From Roseomonas indoligenes (GTDB lineage Bacteria; Pseudomonadota; Alphaproteobacteria; Acetobacterales; Acetobacteraceae), in assembly GCF_017813365.1 (NCBI RefSeq), contig NZ_JAGIZA010000010.1, positions 62,001 through 126,000 of the forward strand: DNA of 64,000 nucleotides, given 5' to 3'. Position numbers and translations under genes: made by a program. Below, piece by piece: positions 58,984-64,000 of this stretch; positions within the stretch are counted from its first letter, which is position 1; each line of letters starts with the position of its first letter. Under the pieces are notes generated by a model. That model made no database searches. It was not told the DNA's origin and was given only the letters and a program-made list of their open reading frames with translations.

Positions 58984-60423
58984 TCAGCGGCTGGCGCGGC
59001 GCTGCGGCGGGGCGCCGGCAATGCTGTGCAGAAGCCCGATGGCCTGCTGGAGCTGGTGGTCCGTCTCCGGCTTCGTCGGATCGAAGGCGGGCGCACCCTC
59101 CGGGGGCATGCGCTGCACGGCGGAGACGGCGCCCTGGGGCAGGTTCAGCGGCGGCAGCGGCGCGGGCGGGCGGGCATTCACGCCCGTGGCGCCGGTCCCG
59201 GTGCTGTCGTTCCGGAGGGCACGGTTCAGGTCCGCCTCGCGGTCGCGCTCGCGGTTCTGCTGCGCGTCCTCGCGCTGGGCCAGCACCTCGATGTCCGGCT
59301 GGATGCCGGTGGCCTGGATGGAGCGGCCGGAGGGGGTGTAGTAGCGCGCGGTGGTCAGGCGAATGGCGCCGTTCCCCGGCAGCGGCATCACCGTTTGCAC
59401 GGAGCCCTTGCCGAAGCTCTTCACGCCCATGACGATCGCGCGCCGGTGGTCCTGCAGCGCGCCCGCCACGATCTCGCTGGCGGAGGCGGAGCCGGCATTC
59501 ACGAGAACCACGACCGGCAGGCCGGAGGTGATGTCGCCGGACTTCGCGTTCCAGCGCTGCGCGTCCTCGGGCCGGCGGGCGCGGGTGGAGACGATCTCGC
59601 CCTGGTCCAGGAAGTCGTCGGAGACCTGGATGGCCTGGTCCAGCAGCCCGCCCGGGTTGTTCCGCAGGTCCAGCACCACGCCCTTCAGCCCGCCGCTCCC
59701 GGCCTGGCTGCGCAGCGTCTGCAGCGCCCGGCGCAGGCCCACCTCGGTCTGCTCGTTGAAGGAGGTGAGGCGGACGTAGGCGATGTCCCCCGCCTCAAGC
59801 CGCGCGCGGACCACCTGCGGGCGGATGACGTCTCGGGTCAGGGTCAGCTCCACCGGGGTGGCCGTGCCCTCCCGCCGGATCGTCAGGCGGATGGAGCTGC
59901 CGCGCTCGCCCCGCATCTGGTCCACCGCTTCCTGCAGCGTCAGGCCCTGGGTGGTCTTCTCGTTGATGTGGGTGATCAGGTCGCCCGGCTTCACCCCGGC
60001 GCGCGCCGCCGGCGTGTCGTCGATCGGGGAGATCACCTTCACGTAGCCGGCCTCCTGCGAGACCTCGATGCCCAGGCCGCCGAACTCGCCGCGGGTTTGC
60101 ACCTGCATGTCGCGGAAGTTGCGAAGGTTCATGTAGGAGGAGTGCGGGTCCAGCCCCTGCAGCATCCCGTTGATCGCGTTCTCGATCACCTCGCGGTCGT
60201 TCACGGGTTCCACGTACTCGGCCCGCACCCGCTCGAACACGTCGCCGAAGAGGTTCAGCAGCCGGTAGGTCTCTGCGCGCGACCCCTCCTGGGCCCAGGC
60301 GGTCACCACGGGGCCGGCGATGGCGCCGGCGGTGAAAGCCGCGGCGACCGCGGCCATGGTGCGCGCGCGGCGGCGGGGCTTCTCGTTGCTTTCGGCCTGG
60401 ATACGCTCAGCAGGAACTCGCAT
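58984..60423 (-). CDS. ctpA: C-terminal processing peptidase, S41 family
   Basis: Periplasmic serine protease, 479 residues. N-terminal hydrophobic segment (about 20-45, TMAAVAAAFTAGAIAGPVVTAWAQ) as signal/anchor, a PDZ domain (DTPAARAGVKPGDLITHINEKTTQGLTL), and the S41 core with Ser in NAGSASASEIVAG and Lys in GVKSFGKGSVQT. The C-terminal tail is low complexity (about 400-479). Together with the EnvC-like protein encoded upstream it probably regulates peptidoglycan hydrolases. Confidence 0.92.
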   Translation of the reverse strand: MRVPAERIQAESNEKPRRRARTMAAVAAAFTAGAIAGPVVTAWAQEGSRAETYRLLNLFGDVFERVRAEYVEPVNDREVIENAINGMLQGLDPHSSYMNLRNFRDMQVQTRGEFGGLGIEVSQEAGYVKVISPIDDTPAARAGVKPGDLITHINEKTTQGLTLQEAVDQMRGERGSSIRLTIRREGTATPVELTLTRDVIRPQVVRARLEAGDIAYVRLTSFNEQTEVGLRRALQTLRSQAGSGGLKGVVLDLRNNPGGLLDQAIQVSDDFLDQGEIVSTRARRPEDAQRWNAKSGDITSGLPVVVLVNAGSASASEIVAGALQDHRRAIVMGVKSFGKGSVQTVMPLPGNGAIRLTTARYYTPSGRSIQATGIQPDIEVLAQREDAQQNRERDREADLNRALRNDSTGTGATGVNARPPAPLPPLNLPQGAVSAVQRMPPEGAPAFDPTKPETDHQLQQAIGLLHSIAGAPPQRRASR

Positions 60424-60532
60424 CCGTCAGACACCCCTCTCGCCGTGGCGGGCCACGGTGCTTCCATTTTGCCGGAGGGCGTCCTGCCCTTCGGTTAAGC
60501 CCCAGCCGGCCGGACCCGGGCCGCACGGCGCC

Positions 60533-61867
60533 TCAGCCCCTCGAAGTCCAGCCCGCAGGGTCCACGGGCTGCCCGCCGCGGCGCAACTCAAGGTATAGCG
60601 TCGCGCGGCCCCCGCCAGATACCCCGGCGTTACCAAGTGTTCCCACGGCCTCCCCGGCCAGAACGCGCTGCCCGGGCTCCGCGTCCAGCCGGTCGAGACC
60701 GGCCAGGACGAAATGGTATCCGCCGCCGCAATCCACAATCAACATCCGCCCGTAGGAGCGGAAAGGGCCGGAGAAGACCACCCGCCCGCCGCAGGGGCTG
60801 ACCACCCGCGCCCCGGCGGGCGCGGCCCAGGTCTGGCCATTGGCGCCGGCCTGGCCGAAGGCGCGCTGGACGGACCCCGCCACGGGTGCCCCGCGGGAGG
60901 TGCGGGGCGGGGCCGCGGCCTCTCGCAGGCGCTCCCGCGCGGCCTCGGCGCTCTCCCGCGCTTCCTCCTCGTCCCGCGCGGCCTGCCGCGCCTCGTTCTC
61001 CCGCGCCCGGCCCTCGGCCTCCTGACGTCGGGCGGCCGCCTCGCGCTGCCGGGCCTCGGCGGCGCGCTCGCGCCGCTCCGCCTCGGCACGCTCCCGCGCC
61101 TCCCGCGCCCGGGCCTCGCGCTCCAGCCGCTCCACCGCGCCCCGCAGGTCGCGGGCACCCGCGGCCGCGTCGGCCGCGCGGCGGGTGGCAGCGTCCTCGG
61201 CGCCCTGCGCGCCCTCCCGCCGGGCGCGGGCCTCGGCCAGCGCCGCCTCCACTGCCTCCGCCGCTTCCCGGGCCGCGGCGCGAGCCGCCACCAGGCGGGC
61301 CCGCTCCGCCTCCAGCACCGCCGCCTTCCGGACGGCCTCCTCCTTCGCCGCGCGGTATTCCGCCGCCTCTCGCGCCAGGCGGGCCGCGACACCGCGCAGC
61401 ACCAGCGCGCCGCGCAGCGCCTCCTCCGGCGGGGCGGGGATAACCAGCAGCGTCTCGGCCGGCCAGAGGCCGAGGCGGCGCATGGCGGGGATCAGGGGCG
61501 CCAGGATCTCGGCGCGGCGGGTCAGGTCCGCCTCTGCGGCGTCGCGGGCGGTGGCGGCCTCCGCCAGCCGGGCCTCCGCCTCGGCCACGGCCTCCTCGGC
61601 GGCCACGGCGCGGCGCCCGGCCTCCGCACGGCGGGCGGAGAGGGCGCGCTCGGCCGCTTCCGCCGCACGGGCGTCGCGGCCGATGGCGGCGGCCTCGTCC
61701 CGGGCCGTGCGGGCACTGCGCTCCACCTCCTCCAGGGCACGCCGGCTCGGCTGCGCCAGGGCCGGAAGGCAGGCCAGGCCGGGGATGAGCCCGAGCAGAA
61801 GCGCCAGGCGCAGTGGCCGTTTCCGTCGCGCCTGAGGGCAGGGGGCGCGGTGGCCGCCCGGGCTCAC
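60533..61867 (-). CDS. EnvC-like murein hydrolase activator
   Basis: GTG start; 444 residues. N-terminal signal peptide (LRLALLLGLIPGLACLPALAQP), then a very long Ala/Glu/Arg coiled coil (about 40-325), then a C-terminal LytM/M23 domain. In that domain the zinc ligands of active M23 peptidases are missing: the usual HxxxD is GANGQTW-like, and the HxH is replaced by TLYLEL. As in E. coli EnvC, it should activate an amidase rather than cut murein. Starts 7 bp after gpmI and is followed by ctpA. Confidence 0.87.
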   Translation of the reverse strand: MSPGGHRAPCPQARRKRPLRLALLLGLIPGLACLPALAQPSRRALEEVERSARTARDEAAAIGRDARAAEAAERALSARRAEAGRRAVAAEEAVAEAEARLAEAATARDAAEADLTRRAEILAPLIPAMRRLGLWPAETLLVIPAPPEEALRGALVLRGVAARLAREAAEYRAAKEEAVRKAAVLEAERARLVAARAAAREAAEAVEAALAEARARREGAQGAEDAATRRAADAAAGARDLRGAVERLEREARAREARERAEAERRERAAEARQREAAARRQEAEGRARENEARQAARDEEEARESAEAARERLREAAAPPRTSRGAPVAGSVQRAFGQAGANGQTWAAPAGARVVSPCGGRVVFSGPFRSYGRMLIVDCGGGYHFVLAGLDRLDAEPGQRVLAGEAVGTLGNAGVSGGGRATLYLELRRGGQPVDPAGWTSRG

Positions 61868-61874
61868 GTCATGC

Positions 61875-63407
61875 TCACCCGGGCGGGGCGTCGATCAGGC
61901 TGCGCCCGGTCATCGCCACCGGCTGCGGCAGGCCGAGCAGGGCCAGCATCGTGGGCGCCAGGTCCGCCAGCCGGCCATCATGCAGCGCGCTTCCCTGCGG
62001 GCCGCCCATCAGAAGCACGGGCACCGGGTTCAGCGTGTGCGCGGTGTGCGGGCCGCCCGTGACGGGATCCTTCATCAGCTCCGCATTGCCGTGGTCCGCC
62101 GTGACCAGCAGCGCGCCGCCGATGTCCCGGATGGCGCCCGCGATCCGGCCCAGCCCGGCATCCGCCGCCTCGCAGGCCTTGATCGCGGCGGCGAGGCTGC
62201 CGGTGTGCCCGACCATGTCGGCATTGGCGAAGTTGAGGATGATCATGTCGTAAGTGCCGGAGCGGATGGCCGCCTCCGCCTTCGCCGCCAGCTCCGGCTC
62301 CGACATCTCCGGCTGCAGGTCGTAGGTCGCCACCTTGGGGGAGGCGACCATGACCCGGTCCTCGCCGGGGGAGGGCGTCTCCTCCCCGCCGTTCAGGAAG
62401 TAGGTGACGTGGGGGTACTTCTCCGTCTCCGCCATGCGGAGCTGCCGCATCCCCGCCTTGGCGACGGTGGGGCCCAGCAGGTCGTGCATGGGCTGCGGCG
62501 GGAAGAGCGTCTCCAGGAAAGGGTTCAGCGCCTCGGAGTACTCCGTCATCGCGATGGCGGCGCAGAACTTCGGCACGCGGGGCCGCGCGAAGCCGTCGAA
62601 GGCGGGGTCCAGCAGGGCGGCCATGATCTGCCGCACCCGGTCCGCGCGGAAGTTGAAGCACAGAACGGCGTCGCCGTCCTTCATGCCCTGGTACCCCGGC
62701 AGGACGGTGGCGGGGACGAACTCGTCCGTCTTTCCCGCGGCATGGGCGGCGCGCACGGCCTCCAGCGCGTTCGGGGCGGTTGCGCCCTCCGCCAGGACCA
62801 TGGCGCGCCAGGCCTGGGAGACGCGCTCCCAGCGATGGTCCCGGTCCATGGCGAAGTAGCGGCCGGTGATCGTGGCGATGCGCGCGCCCTCCGGCAGCGC
62901 CGTCTGGAAGGCGGGCAGGGTGGTCTCGGCAGCCTCCGGCGGGGTGTCGCGGCCATCCGTCCAGGCATGGACGTCCACGGGGATGCCCTGGCCCGCGATG
63001 ATCTTCGCGATCGCCAGCGCGTGGTCCTGGTGCGCGTGCACCCCGCCCGGGGAGAGCAGGCCCATGAGGTGCAGCGTGCCGCCCGTGGCCTTCAGCTTCG
63101 CGCCCAGTGCCGCCAGCGGCGGCATGGCGGCAAGGGAGCTGTCGGCGATGGCGGCACCGATCCGCGGCAGGTCCTGCATCACCACGCGGCCGGCGCCGAT
63201 GTTCAGGTGGCCCACCTCGGAATTGCCCATCTGCCCTTCCGGCAGGCCCACATCGGGGCCGCAGGTGCGGAGGAAGGCGCGAGGGCAGGAGGACCAGAGG
63301 CTGTCGAAGGTCGGCGTGTCCGCCTGCAGCACGGCATTGTCCGCCCGCTCCTCCCGCCAGCCCCAGCCATCCAGGATGACGAGCATGACGGGCTTCGGAC
63401 GGGCCAT
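61875..63407 (-). CDS. gpmI: 2,3-bisphosphoglycerate-independent phosphoglycerate mutase
   Basis: Glycolytic/gluconeogenic Mn2+-dependent phosphoglycerate mutase. ATG 63407 has AGGAG 7 bp upstream and gives 510 residues; an ATG at 63440 is less likely. D13 (LVILDGWGWR) and phospho-acceptor S63 (MGNSEVGHLNIGAGR) are in place, with later metal ligands in ANADMVGHTG and VTADHGNAE. Family length (about 510) fits exactly. Confidence 0.95.
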   Translation of the reverse strand: MARPKPVMLVILDGWGWREERADNAVLQADTPTFDSLWSSCPRAFLRTCGPDVGLPEGQMGNSEVGHLNIGAGRVVMQDLPRIGAAIADSSLAAMPPLAALGAKLKATGGTLHLMGLLSPGGVHAHQDHALAIAKIIAGQGIPVDVHAWTDGRDTPPEAAETTLPAFQTALPEGARIATITGRYFAMDRDHRWERVSQAWRAMVLAEGATAPNALEAVRAAHAAGKTDEFVPATVLPGYQGMKDGDAVLCFNFRADRVRQIMAALLDPAFDGFARPRVPKFCAAIAMTEYSEALNPFLETLFPPQPMHDLLGPTVAKAGMRQLRMAETEKYPHVTYFLNGGEETPSPGEDRVMVASPKVATYDLQPEMSEPELAAKAEAAIRSGTYDMIILNFANADMVGHTGSLAAAIKACEAADAGLGRIAGAIRDIGGALLVTADHGNAELMKDPVTGGPHTAHTLNPVPVLLMGGPQGSALHDGRLADLAPTMLALLGLPQPVAMTGRSLIDAPPG

Positions 63408-63523
63408 CGGGCGCTCCTGGCGTGCGGGTGCGCCTGCCATAGCGCCGGGCCGGGGGCTTGAACAGGGATCGGGCCCGTGGCCGCCGGCTTCTAGAAAAGT
63501 CGACGGTGCAACATGATGGGGCG

Positions 63524-64000
63524 ATGCCCGCCCGTATGCCCCAGCTCGCCTCCATCCAGTACCTGCGGGCGGTCGCCGCGCTGATGGTGGTGATCTACCA
63601 TGCCCGGCTGCAGACGGACCGGCTGGACCTGCCGCTCTGGGGTACGGACCCGCTGGCGGCGGGGGTGGACGTCTTCTTCATCATCAGCGGCCTCATCATG
63701 TGGGTGACGACGGCAGTGCAGCCGGTCGCGCCCGCGACCTTCTGGTGGCGCCGGCTGGTGCGGGTCGTGCCGCTCTACTGGGCGCTCACCGGCATGCTCG
63801 TGACCGTTTCCCTCGTCGGGCCGAGTCTGCTGCGGACCGCGCGCTTCGACCCGGCCCATGTGCTGGCCTCCTTTCTCTTCCTGCCCTGGCCGCACCCCGC
63901 CATGGGCCTGCCCCTGCCGGTCCTCATCCCCGGCTGGACCCTGAACTACGAGATGGCCTTCTATTTCCTCTTTGGCCTGGCCCTGCTGCTGCCGGCCCGG
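63524..64000 (+). CDS. Acyltransferase 3 family protein, 5' part only
   Basis: The frame is open to the end of the window, so only the first 159 codons are seen. Opening MPARMPQLASIQYLRAVAAL, then VVIYHARLQTD (the R..AA...V...H pattern of family 3 acyltransferases with the key His), AGVDVFFIISGLIM, and several hydrophobic segments. These membrane enzymes O-acetylate or otherwise acylate polysaccharides or lipids. Start at 63524 has a GGGG just upstream. Divergent from gpmI with 116 bp between. Confidence 0.85.
   Translation, partial: MPARMPQLASIQYLRAVAALMVVIYHARLQTDRLDLPLWGTDPLAAGVDVFFIISGLIMWVTTAVQPVAPATFWWRRLVRVVPLYWALTGMLVTVSLVGPSLLRTARFDPAHVLASFLFLPWPHPAMGLPLPVLIPGWTLNYEMAFYFLFGLALLLPAR

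Overview
The window is a GC-rich (roughly 70%) alphaproteobacterial chromosome segment, most likely from the Acetobacteraceae and resembling Roseomonas or its relatives. This rests on gene orders typical of alphaproteobacteria (DUF484-xerC, trxB-lysR, yqeY-dnaG-rpoD, atpHAGDC without the Fo genes), on several solitary Bug/TTT-type receptors, and on overall protein character. It is an inference from content; there is no rRNA in the window.

Layout. 1-5.9 kb: the distal part of the ribosomal protein cluster (rpsE, rpmD, rplO, secY, adk, rpsM, rpsK, rpoA, rplQ). 5.9-24.3 kb: an accessory, metabolically flavoured stretch with a DenD-like dehydrogenase and its Bug receptor, a fluoroacetate-dehalogenase-like hydrolase, NAD kinase, a second Bug receptor, a 2OG-Fe(II) oxygenase, two peptide-type ABC receptors, regulators (LysR, Lrp, GntR), thioredoxin reductase, a flavin monooxygenase and a PBP1A. 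24.4-32.3 kb: a minus-strand run carA-lysE-two small membrane genes-carB-greA-ilvA. 32.4-36.8 kb: divergent yqeY-dnaG-rpoD. 36.8-46 kb: GNAT, Cax antiporter, DUF484-xerC, then a LysR divergent from a tight pyrK-pyrD-M20 hydrolase-pyrE operon. 46-49.3 kb: transaldolase-like aldolase and priA. 50.2-55.1 kb: F1 ATP synthase operon. 55.3-64 kb: a ferritin-like protein coupled to a GH10 lipoprotein, then rppH, yibQ-like, ctpA, envC-like and gpmI on the minus strand, and a truncated acyltransferase at the right edge.

Most notable. (1) CarA starts with a predicted helix-turn-helix domain, and the carA/yqeY divergent region carries two near-identical 17-bp inverted repeats (TGGGAA-N5-TTCCCA) 43 bp apart, which suggests a carbamoyl-phosphate synthetase subunit that binds its own control region. 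(2) A GntR regulator has a perfect 16-bp palindrome just before its start codon and a second copy of the 10-bp core inside its own 3' end, immediately upstream of a promoter-like sequence for an ABC receptor-monooxygenase pair. (3) PBP1A carries a degenerate SNase-like C-terminal domain. (4) A structured intergenic RNA ending in a terminator lies upstream of the DUF6481 gene. (5) An N-carbamoyl-amino-acid hydrolase homologue sits inside the pyrimidine operon.
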